From Paenibacillus wynnii (GTDB lineage: Bacteria; Bacillota; Bacilli; Paenibacillales; Paenibacillaceae), in NCBI RefSeq assembly GCF_000757885.1, contig NZ_JQCR01000002.1, positions 496,001 to 560,000 on the forward strand: a DNA stretch of 64,000 nt. Reading direction: 5' to 3'. The translations under genes and the position numbers were made by a program. The first letter of the stretch is position 1; the number at the start of each line of letters is the position of its first letter. The notes under the pieces were generated by a model. That model worked only from the letters and a program-made list of their open reading frames with translations, was not told the DNA's origin and searched no databases. Of this stretch, positions 38,645 to 46,292 are shown in pieces.

Positions 38645-39172
38645 CTACCGCTTCACCTTATAAAACTCATGATACAGCTTCATGAGTGCTCTTTTCTCTA
38701 TCCGCGACACATAACTCCGGCTTATCCCAAGCTCCTTCGCAATCTCCCGCTGCGTCCGCTCTTCCCCGCCGGTATCCAGCCCAAACCGTCCAACCACAAC
38801 TTCCTTCTCCCGGTCATCCAGAATATCAAGATTCCGGTAGATTTTACTCTTCTCAATATTCAAATCCAATGTCAACAGCAGATCGTCCGCTCCCGAGCCC
38901 AAGATATCTATCAAAGTAATTTCATTTCCCTCTTTGTCCGTTCCAATAGGATCGTGCAGCGACACGTCCTTGCGGGTTTTCTTCAGTGAACGGAGGTGCA
39001 TCAAGATCTCGTTCTCGATACAACGTGCAGCAAAAGTGGCCAGCTTCGTCCCTTTGTTGGGGCGGTAGCTTTCAATGGCCTTGATGAGTCCAATCGTTCC
39101 GATGGAGATTAAATCCTCCATGTCTTCGCCGGTGTTATCGAATTTCTTGAGGTTATGGACACGATACGAAGT
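38645..39172 (-). pseudogene. sigK 3'-fragment repeat, copy 5 (frame intact)
   Basis: A full 528-base unit encodes sigma-K from region 2 to the C-terminus without its N-terminal ~60 residues. The frame runs on upstream into a relic of the zeta-like gene (39173-39283), giving a 212-codon open frame that begins [11 protein letters not shown]. This chimeric frame has no clear ribosome binding site. The flanks on both sides match those of copy 1, so copies 1 and 5 are the closest pair in context. Confidence 0.8.
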
Positions 39173-39283
39173 AAAAAAAGTATACCAATCGTTCGAATCC
39201 GATTCGAATTGGTTTACTTTTTGATTTATCCCTCGTCTGTAATTGTCGATAAATTTTTGCACAAATTCAGGCAATACATTCAA
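39173..39283 (-). pseudogene. Relic of a zeta-like gene 3' end plus its terminator
   Basis: The minus strand here aligns over about 110 bases with the last ~20 codons and the terminator of the zeta-like gene at 6.85-6.95 kb ([15 protein letters not shown] against [15 protein letters not shown]; the stem with AGTAAACCA and TGGTATACTTTTTTT). The stop codon has been lost, fusing the frame to the sigK unit. Confidence 0.7.
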
Positions 39284-39337
39284 AGATCTGTAAACTTATC
39301 TACACGATAAATAGGATTGAGAGTTCCCACCTCCAAT

Positions 39338-41044
39338 TTACCAACCTGTATTGCCGGTACCCCTCCATACTTCAAAATTAGCGACTGCATCATTTCGTAA
39401 TCCGCCCGAGGCTGCACCGGAAACGCTTACATACTCAAATAGTGTATTACCTCTTGCGTTTCCGGTAATCCAGATTCCATATCCTCCCGCTCCATCTACG
39501 GTATTATTTGAGATTTTGGTGTTATAAAGAACCTTTGGACCTTGTATAGAAATACCCGATTTAGTCGCATTCTTGATCGTATTATTAGTAACATTAATAG
39601 TTACTCCTGACATATCTAAGTCATATGCATTAATCCATAAAGCACCCGGTGCATAGCCCAAATAGTGTTCATTTGATCCACATCTGGTTAATGTATTTCC
39701 GCTAATTGTCAGCGTTCCCGTATAGGCAACAGGATTGAAATTTGAACTGATATAGATTCCTGCTCCTCCAGTCACCGTATCATAAATAAGATTGTTCGTT
39801 ATGCTGTGGTTTGAACCACCATAGAGTGCAATTCCATTAGCCAGCCAAGGCAATTGAATGGTATTGGAATCAAATACATTAGCATTAGAATTTGCCCCTC
39901 CACTAGGAGACCAGGTTGCTAATGAATCATCCCCGGAATATCTAACGTGAGTATTGCTAACCGAAGAATTGGACGTGCCCGCGCAGAAATTCACTGCATC
40001 TGCCATGAGATTTCTGAAACGGCTTTTTGTAATAACAAGACCATTGGTATTGCCATCCATCCAAACTGCACATTTCTTATGTTCCACCCAAACACTTTCT
40101 ATATGAGAACCCGTTCCACCTGAGCCACTAAAGGCATTATCTACAGAGGAATTATCATCTCTCGTAGTTGTAGTGCCCATTATAGCAAAATTATAAAATC
40201 TGCTGTTATTTCCAGTTAAATTAAAACCAGCTCTTGCCCCTACTAACTTTGAATACCACATTCCAGCACCACCGATGGTTACATTATTAACATCGATTAC
40301 TGCGGAATTGATATTGAACTCTCCAGGCGGTATCCAAACGGTTTTACCTTGTGACTTTGCTGCATTGATACTGTTGACAATAGCAGTTCTGTCATCGGTT
40401 CCATCATTGGCCGTGGCACCATAGCTTGTTATAGAAAGTGAGTTCGCCGGTGCACTGAAAGCGCTAACTTTTTCTAAGTCAATTAAATCAATAAGATAAT
40501 AGGGACCAGTGTCATCTGCGTTCTTTTGCAGTTTCACAGTAGCACCGGCGGGAATATCATTTGCTGTAAAAAAGCTTACCTCATCGAATATTTTGTGGCC
40601 ATTACCATCTACCGGGTTATTCGTCCATGGGAAGCTACCATATACCCAAGCATATTTTGAAGTTAAGGTTACTTTTTGTGAATAAACTCCATTTATATAA
40701 AGACTAAGTGTACTTGTAGTTCCTCCGCCTGATGATGAATCCGGAATACTATATCTAATTACCAAGGTGTTTGCCGCCTCTGTAGAGGTCCACTGTACAT
40801 ATTTACCTGTTGCATCAAGTCGTACATATTTTCTTCCGGAAGCTTCAGATTCCCAGGATAGGTAATTTGTAGATGGTCCATACACATTTGCATTGGTAGC
40901 TCCATTTTCAGCCTCATATTCTTTATAGGGCAATGTTGCACCTGCAGCATAAGCCACATGAGTAAAATTGAAATTAAAAACAATAAGCGCTAATCCGATA
41001 GTACTAACCAGGAATTTTTTTATTAACTCAAATTTAATCTTCAT
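39338..41044 (-). CDS. Secreted GH87-like alpha-1,3-glucanase (mutanase/mycodextranase type)
   Basis: A 568-residue secreted enzyme: signal peptide (about 1-33, ending AYAA), a CBM35-like beta-sandwich (about 35-200, EYEAENGATNANVYG) and a right-handed beta-helix. The triad Asp349 (LMADAVNF), Asp372 and Asp373 (YSGDDSLATW) has almost the spacing of the catalytic aspartates of Paenibacillus GH87 alpha-1,3-glucanase. The enzyme would cut alpha-1,3-glucan in fungal walls or dental/bacterial mutan. It lacks the SLH domains of its neighbours, so it is probably released. It is monocistronic and lies 55 bases from the zeta relic. Confidence 0.78.
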   Translation of the reverse strand: MKIKFELIKKFLVSTIGLALIVFNFNFTHVAYAAGATLPYKEYEAENGATNANVYGPSTNYLSWESEASGRKYVRLDATGKYVQWTSTEAANTLVIRYSIPDSSSGGGTTSTLSLYINGVYSQKVTLTSKYAWVYGSFPWTNNPVDGNGHKIFDEVSFFTANDIPAGATVKLQKNADDTGPYYLIDLIDLEKVSAFSAPANSLSITSYGATANDGTDDRTAIVNSINAAKSQGKTVWIPPGEFNINSAVIDVNNVTIGGAGMWYSKLVGARAGFNLTGNNSRFYNFAIMGTTTTRDDNSSVDNAFSGSGGTGSHIESVWVEHKKCAVWMDGNTNGLVITKSRFRNLMADAVNFCAGTSNSSVSNTHVRYSGDDSLATWSPSGGANSNANVFDSNTIQLPWLANGIALYGGSNHSITNNLIYDTVTGGAGIYISSNFNPVAYTGTLTISGNTLTRCGSNEHYLGYAPGALWINAYDLDMSGVTINVTNNTIKNATKSGISIQGPKVLYNTKISNNTVDGAGGYGIWITGNARGNTLFEYVSVSGAASGGLRNDAVANFEVWRGTGNTGW

Positions 41045-41339
41045 AAATCACATTCCTTTCGAGTTAGCTAGTAATGAAAAGGCTTTCAAAATTGGTAATC
41101 AGATATTTCAATCTTATAGCATTACATCATTTACAGTATCACCTCCTTTTAGTGCCTCAAACAGCCGCCATCCATTGACAAGCCCACTTACTTTATTTTT
41201 TTATAATACAAAATGAAATATAAATGATATTTAGTTTTAAGGATAGCACTATACCGACATCTCTTTGTACTATACGGACCTTAAGGTTCGGAGCATATAC
41301 GATCGGAGCGCAATCTACATTTTCAAAACCGAAAAAATC
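41045..41339. other. Leader of the GH87-like gene
   Basis: AT-rich upstream region of the glucanase gene. No other gene was seen. Confidence 0.4.
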
Positions 41340-41391
41340 AAAAGAGCAGCGATTCTCCTATTATGGGAGGATCGCTGCTCTCTCTTTTTGG
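41340..41391. terminator. Terminator of the TetR gene
   Basis: Arms AGAGCAGCGAT and ATCGCTGCTCT with further pairing (TCCT/GGGA) carry T-rich tails on both strands (CTCTCTTTTT on plus; CTTTTGATTTTTT on minus). The TetR gene ends 68 bases away. Confidence 0.8.
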
Positions 41392-41458
41392 TGTTTTGCA
41401 AGGCTATACCAAGAATAAGTTTGGGAGAGTTTTTTGAATAAATGCTGAAAAGAGGATA

Positions 41459-42040
41459 CTACCCAAGAAAGGTTGCACAAAGCTGTTCTAAAATCTCTTC
41501 AGGAGACAACCCACGCACTTCTCTTTGGAACAAGTACGCATCTGTCGTAAAAGCTCTAAGCAGCATATCAGCTTTAAACACAATGTTTCCTGAGTGCATC
41601 TCCTTGTAGAGGCTGATAAACAGCCGGTGCAACTCATCATACAGCGGGCTTGCCAGCAGGGATTTATTCTGCGACATGGAGTCCTCGACCCCTTTAAGAA
41701 GGTGGGCTTTATTTTCTTTAAACTGGATAAAAATTTTAAGAATTTCCTTCAACCTTTGATCTGCTGGCGCATGCTGCTGTTCTTCCAAAAAGGCTCCAAT
41801 CTCAACAAAAAAAATATCGATACTGTTTTTGATCAAATCCAGACATAATTCACCCTTATTGCTGTAACGGCGATAAAGCGTAGCAGGGCCAATCCCGGTT
41901 TCCTTTGCAATTTGGTTCATGCTTACCTGTTCGACGCCATGTTGCTCAAATAGCTCGAGAGCAACTTTGAGAATTCGCTGACGATTTTCGGCTGCGTCCC
42001 GCCGTTCCGTTTTCACGAAGGCGTTTTGTTGTTCTTTCAT
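41459..42040 (-). CDS. TetR-family transcriptional repressor
   Basis: A 193-residue protein with an N-terminal helix-turn-helix (RILKVALELFEQHGVEQVSM, then AKETGIGPATLYRRYSNKG) and a helical ligand-binding domain. The ribosome binding site is GGAGTG. It is transcribed divergently from an NmrA-family gene. The 186-base gap holds two tandem palindromes, so it probably represses itself and that gene. The effector is unknown, possibly a toxic compound, given the NmrA and truncated efflux genes. Confidence 0.85.
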   Translation of the reverse strand: MKEQQNAFVKTERRDAAENRQRILKVALELFEQHGVEQVSMNQIAKETGIGPATLYRRYSNKGELCLDLIKNSIDIFFVEIGAFLEEQQHAPADQRLKEILKIFIQFKENKAHLLKGVEDSMSQNKSLLASPLYDELHRLFISLYKEMHSGNIVFKADMLLRAFTTDAYLFQREVRGLSPEEILEQLCATFLG

Positions 42041-42066
42041 GTATTTTCACTCCTAAAATTACTCAC

Positions 42067-42112
42067 TTGACAAGCGGAGGGGTCTCCGTTTAATATAAAT
42101 GAGAAGGTTCTC
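42067..42112 (+). promoter_or_regulatory. Promoter with two tandem TetR-type operators
   Basis: TTGACA (42067) and TAATAT (42091) are separated by 18 bases. The spacer contains the palindrome CGGAGGGGTCTCCG (42075-42088). A second palindrome, GAGAAGGTTCTC (42101-42112), follows the -10 box. Both are followed by TTTAATAT or a close variant, showing a tandem duplication of about 24 bases. Repression by the divergent TetR protein is inferred. Confidence 0.65.
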
Positions 42113-42226
42113 CATTTAATATTAACTGAATTGATTGGAGATAACAAGAACTACGTAACTTTGGTTTAAATACAAGCATACCTATTAAGTTTAATCCCGA
42201 AGGTTTATATAAGGGGGAGTTTATTA

Positions 42227-43069
42227 ATGTCTAATCAAAACAAATTAATTTTAGTGTTCGGAGCAACAGGCAATCAAGGCGGTGCAGCTGTAGAAGAGCT
42301 GTTGGCTCAGGGATGGAAGGTTCGAGCTGTTTCACGTCGTTTGGATACTCCAGTTGTTCAGGAGCTGCAGAACAAAGGCGCGCAGGTCGTTCAGGCTAAT
42401 TTAGATGACCGTCAATCCTTATTAGAGGCCATGGTGGGGGTCTATGGAGTTTATATGGTGCAACCTATTATTAATGATGACCCTGAAAAAGAACTGCAAC
42501 AAGGAAAAAACGTTTTAGATATGGCTAAAAAAGCAGGAATTTTCCATTTTATATACAGTTCTGCCGGCGGTGTAGACCGAAACCGCGGTGGCGCTCACTT
42601 CGATATCATGTGGCAAATTGAGCAATATATTCGGGAAATGGACCTTCCTTATACAATGCTGCGCCCAGCTTTCTTTATGGAGAACTTTAAAAGAGTGGTA
42701 CAGGTTCAGGATGCTCAATTGTTGATCCCGGAATTCATAAATGCAAATACCGCTTTTCAAATGATTTCATCCAAAGACATAGCGGCATTTGCCGTCATCG
42801 CCTTTAACCAGCCGGAGAATTTTACGCGGGAAGCCGTTGAAATCGCTGGAGATGAAATTTCCTTAACACAAGTAAAGCAGCTGTTCAGTCAATTATTTGA
42901 TATTCCCACCAAAATCCTAGAAACGCCAAGAGGGCAATTCCCGGGCCGGGAATGGCTTGAACAGGTAGGCTACCAGGCTGACATTCATGCACTTCGGGAG
43001 ATTCACCCCGGGTTGCTGGACTTAAAGAGCTGGGTCCGGATTTCAGACTGGAATCCACGGAATTGTTAA
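42227..43069 (+). CDS. NmrA-family NAD(P)-binding oxidoreductase-like protein
   Basis: A 280-residue atypical short-chain dehydrogenase with the dinucleotide-binding motif GATGNQGG at residue 11 and the NmrA/HSCARG pattern (IYSSAGGVDRN, then LRPAFFMENF). Such proteins act as redox sensors or quinone/NADPH oxidoreductases. The ribosome binding site is GGGGGAG. It is followed after 46 bases by the start of an MFS gene, forming a probable efflux/detoxification operon under the divergent TetR repressor. Confidence 0.85.
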   Translation: MSNQNKLILVFGATGNQGGAAVEELLAQGWKVRAVSRRLDTPVVQELQNKGAQVVQANLDDRQSLLEAMVGVYGVYMVQPIINDDPEKELQQGKNVLDMAKKAGIFHFIYSSAGGVDRNRGGAHFDIMWQIEQYIREMDLPYTMLRPAFFMENFKRVVQVQDAQLLIPEFINANTAFQMISSKDIAAFAVIAFNQPENFTREAVEIAGDEISLTQVKQLFSQLFDIPTKILETPRGQFPGREWLEQVGYQADIHALREIHPGLLDLKSWVRISDWNPRNC

Positions 43070-43115
43070 TTTTTTTTTCAAGAAGGAAATCTGTATTCAG
43101 AAACGAGGTAGGATT

Positions 43116-43334
43116 ATGAATTCAACTCAAGCTTCTTCTCCACCTGTAAACCGAACGGCTATCGTTACTGTTCTCATGTTGGGAACTTTTATTGCTATTT
43201 TAAATCAAACGCTATTATCCACGGCACTTCCTCATTTAATGAAGGATTTTGATCTAACCAGCACTACGGTTCAATGGTTGACCACCGCTTTTATGCTGGT
43301 GAACGTTAAACTTAAGCTCCTCTTCCCATGGTGA
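43116..43334 (+). pseudogene. Truncated DHA2-family MFS transporter
   Basis: Only the first ~63 residues of an EmrB/QacA-type permease remain: helix 1 (TVLMLGTFIAILNQTLLSTA) and the start of helix 2 (VQWLTTAFMLVN). Full proteins have about 460-500 residues. At about 43306 the sequence changes abruptly to an unrelated reading frame and the MFS frame ends nine codons later. It is not functional. Confidence 0.85.
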
Positions 43335-43443
43335 AGACGTATGGAGACTACGGGATTATATGGAGAAGTCAATCAAAGAGCAGGGTAAAGAACCTTATCC
43401 TTATTCCGTCTTGATCACAAATATCTGGTACACATATGAATAA
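43303..43443 (+). pseudogene. C-terminal fragment of an unidentified gene
   Basis: Immediately after the MFS break another frame stays open to 43443 and reads like genuine protein (SSSHGEDVWRLRDYMEKS, then PYPYSVLITNIWYTYE before the stop). It has no start or ribosome binding site. It is probably the tail of a gene joined to the MFS stub by a deletion. The family is not recognised. Confidence 0.45.
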
Positions 43444-43540
43444 TCAGACAAATGTATAGTACCTCGATTGGGCTTCGTATTTCTCTCGAGCCAGCTCTTA
43501 ATCCACTTACAGCAAAAATAATGCCTTGAAATCTCAAAGA

Positions 43541-43587
43541 AAAAGCCAGCGAAATGTCCTCTTTAGAAGACGATTCTTCTGGCTTTT
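43541..43587 (-). terminator. Terminator of the ArsR/YciI operon
   Basis: Arms AAAAGCCAG and CTGGCTTTT, with an imperfectly paired centre, are followed by TTTCTTTG on the minus strand, 13 bases beyond the ArsR stop codon. Confidence 0.7.
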
Positions 43588-43599
43588 AATAATCATTTC

Positions 43600-43953
43600 T
43601 TATTTCTCTATCCTTCTGCTTGGATCATGAAGCAATGCATCTATTTGATTTACCAGTTGCTTCAACTCACCGAGCTTACTTTCCTCAGGAGATAGATAGT
43701 AAAAATTTTTTGTGCCTTCCTCTCTCATACTGATTATTTTTTCCTCTTTAAGTATGCGAAGATGATGCGACACTGCCGGTCTTGACAAATGAGTTATTTT
43801 TGTTATTTCTCCAACGCGCATTCCAGGATAACAGTTCTCACTGAGAAGAGCCAGAATAACCTTTTGTCTGGTTTGATCTCCAATCGCTATCAAGCCATGA
43901 CCGACTTTTTCGAATACTTCTCGTAATTGTTGGATTGCATCTTCACGATTCAT
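43600..43953 (-). CDS. ArsR-family winged-helix repressor
   Basis: A 117-residue regulator with the winged helix-turn-helix near residues 45-90 (GEITKITHLSRPAVSHHLRI, then the wing SMREEGTKNFYYLS). No CxC metal motif is present; the single cysteine lies near residue 36. It is therefore probably not a classical metal sensor. The ribosome binding site is AAGGAG. It lies 49 bases downstream of the YciI-domain gene and is probably cotranscribed with it. Confidence 0.85.
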   Translation of the reverse strand: MNREDAIQQLREVFEKVGHGLIAIGDQTRQKVILALLSENCYPGMRVGEITKITHLSRPAVSHHLRILKEEKIISMREEGTKNFYYLSPEESKLGELKQLVNQIDALLHDPSRRIEK

Positions 43954-44002
43954 ATTCTTAACTCCTTCTTTATTCCTTTTGTACCCATAACCTCAGCAGA
44001 AC

Positions 44003-44461
44003 TTAATCAAACCATTTGGTGACAAAGTCCTGCCCTTTGCCAAAGCTGAACTCCACGATGTTCGAGGTCTGGAAGCCGCATTCCACCATTGGGTCCTTTC
44101 TGACAAACTCCTCGGCCTCGGCAAGACTGTTTGCCTTAAACACGATCATGCCGCCCAGCTTATGTGCGGTAGGGCCAAAAAACAAAACGGTGCCATTGGC
44201 AAAAAAAGTCTCGAGATAGTCAAAATGTTGCTTGATCGCATCACCCAAACTTCGGATATTATCCGGGAGAGCCTTTATAAGGGCAGCCTCGTCCAACCCA
44301 AGCTGAGCCTGAATCGCGGGGAGCGCGTTCAGCAGGTCACTTGGAATAGCCCCCTGTACCCCGCCCGGAATCCCGCCTTTTGCCGCGATAGCTTGGATGA
44401 AGCCATTCACACCTGCTATGACTTCTTCCCGAAACGTCCCGTCAATCATAAAATATTTCAT
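44003..44461 (-). CDS. YciI/YCII-domain protein
   Basis: A 152-residue protein whose C-terminal ~65 residues carry a YCII-like ferredoxin-fold domain (FFGPTAHKLGGMIVFKANSL, then VRKDPMVECGF). The N-terminal half is helical and Ala/Leu-rich. A GGAGGAAACAGT ribosome binding site precedes the ATG. It pairs with the ArsR gene downstream. YCII proteins are thought to be small oxidoreductase- or dehydratase-like enzymes. The substrate is unknown. Confidence 0.75.
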   Translation of the reverse strand: MKYFMIDGTFREEVIAGVNGFIQAIAAKGGIPGGVQGAIPSDLLNALPAIQAQLGLDEAALIKALPDNIRSLGDAIKQHFDYLETFFANGTVLFFGPTAHKLGGMIVFKANSLAEAEEFVRKDPMVECGFQTSNIVEFSFGKGQDFVTKWFD

Positions 44462-44623
44462 ACTGTTTCCTCCTATTCACATCGTTACATCCCTATACTT
44501 TGTTCATTGGTTTAATTTATTCAACCATTAAAATATAAATTAAATTAATGTACCTGTCACCATTAGGAAAGAAAATCGAGACCAATGGACATCATCAACT
44601 ATAGGGTCAACAAGGTCTCCAAC

Positions 44624-46189
44624 TTAAGCTGCCATTAATTGCTTGAGCTTGTCTGAAAGCTCTCTAATTTCTTTCAATGATTCGTACATGATGGAAATCT
44701 GGGCCAGTTCTGTTTCCAACGTTGCCAGAATTTGCTCATTCGAAGCGGAATGCTGTTCTGAGATGCTCGACATATTCCCCATCTCTGCTTGCAAGTCAAT
44801 GAAAGTACAAGAGAATTGCTGGATCAGTTCATTCTCAACTTTTAGCGATTCAAAGGTGGATTCAACAGATTGCTTCATGCTATCAAAATAATCCGATACT
44901 TGATTCAAAGTTTTATTACCTTGATCTACAGCCTGTTCTCCACGTTCAACGGTATTCACAGTTATTTGCGTCTTCTCAGTAATCCTAGTAATAATTTCAC
45001 TTATATCTTTAGCAAGCGATTCGCTTTGCTCCGCAAGCTTCCTGACTTCTCCGGCTACAACTGCAAATCCTTTGCCATGCTCGCCTGCTCTAGCAGCTTC
45101 AATTGCCGCATTTAGCGCCAAGAGATTGGTCTGGTTCGCAATGATTCGAATCCCGCTCAATAAAGCAGTTATCCCGTTCATGCTCTCCTGAAGTTCATTT
45201 ACTGTCTCCAGGGCTGTCGATATAGAGTTGTTTATCGTGCCCATTTGCTTTGACAATAGCTTGACTTGTTGGGATCCTTCAACCACTTCATTAAGTATAG
45301 AATTAGAATTATGGCTAATATCTAAGGATATATTCTCAGTAGTTTTCACATCATTTAAGGTAAGAGCCATCTTATCATTCATATTGGCGATACTTTCTGT
45401 CTGCTGTTGAGTGCCTATGGAGGTTTCTTGCATAGCGGTCATTGTTTCTTGGCTGGAGTGAACAAGCTTCTGAAGATTCTCGTCGAATAAAGAAATATTC
45501 TTATTCAATTTAGTGGACGACGTCTCTACATCTTCCATTGTTCCTTGAAGCTTCTGAAGCAGCATGCTTGCTTCCTGCTCCTTGGTCCTAGCGTTGATGA
45601 TCATGTCGTTGCCCCACTTTACAATAAAATAGAGCGCCACATAAATCCCGTTCACAATGCACATTAGACTGAAGAAATAAGAAATAGCACGGTCAGGACC
45701 AATCAGAACGGAACCGTCGTTAATATACAACAGAATAAAGACAAGGTTAACAATAATTCCGGATGTAACCAGCAGCCTGTTCGAAAAGTACATAGCGGCT
45801 ATTACGGTAGCGACGATAAATCCAAAGTTGGGAACATGATTGCTGGGATCACTGATTTTGTCACCAACCATGGCGAAGAAAATAATATTACTGTAGATCA
45901 ATCCTCTGGCCTTGCTGGGAATAGGGAGAAAATATACAATAACCACAATCACGCATATGATCGCAGTTGGAACGAGCCCTTGTAAGAGTACTGAAACGCC
46001 AACCTTTTCGTTAGACGTAATATACAATATAAAAGTACTGATGATAATCACGAGACATGTCGCTAATATAATCATGCCGCTTAATCTGTCTGCTTTGCGT
46101 AAATCAAACTCTGAAGATGCTTTGTCTTTCACCATAGTAGTTATCTGTCCTCTCAAAGTAGCCTGTACCGCATATGTGTTAATACCCAT
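44624..46189 (-). CDS. Methyl-accepting chemotaxis protein
   Basis: A 521-residue receptor. An N-terminal block of six or so transmembrane helices (about 40-200) replaces the usual periplasmic sensor. There is no clear HAMP domain. The C-terminal MCP signalling domain has the conserved hairpin tip ([20 protein letters not shown], then EVRKLAEQS) flanked by long coiled coils. The membrane block may sense membrane-associated or internal signals. It ends KLKQLMAA without a CheR-docking pentapeptide. The ribosome binding site is GGAGGGGG. It is monocistronic. Confidence 0.88.
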   Translation of the reverse strand: MGINTYAVQATLRGQITTMVKDKASSEFDLRKADRLSGMIILATCLVIIISTFILYITSNEKVGVSVLLQGLVPTAIICVIVVIVYFLPIPSKARGLIYSNIIFFAMVGDKISDPSNHVPNFGFIVATVIAAMYFSNRLLVTSGIIVNLVFILLYINDGSVLIGPDRAISYFFSLMCIVNGIYVALYFIVKWGNDMIINARTKEQEASMLLQKLQGTMEDVETSSTKLNKNISLFDENLQKLVHSSQETMTAMQETSIGTQQQTESIANMNDKMALTLNDVKTTENISLDISHNSNSILNEVVEGSQQVKLLSKQMGTINNSISTALETVNELQESMNGITALLSGIRIIANQTNLLALNAAIEAARAGEHGKGFAVVAGEVRKLAEQSESLAKDISEIITRITEKTQITVNTVERGEQAVDQGNKTLNQVSDYFDSMKQSVESTFESLKVENELIQQFSCTFIDLQAEMGNMSSISEQHSASNEQILATLETELAQISIMYESLKEIRELSDKLKQLMAA

Positions 46190-46292
46190 ACCAAAACCCC
46201 CTCCAATTTCACTCCATCCTCATGATACTGTGCGGATTTATTTGAGTGCCTATTTGAAGGGGGATACTATCATTTTTTGTTTCTAGCAGGAT

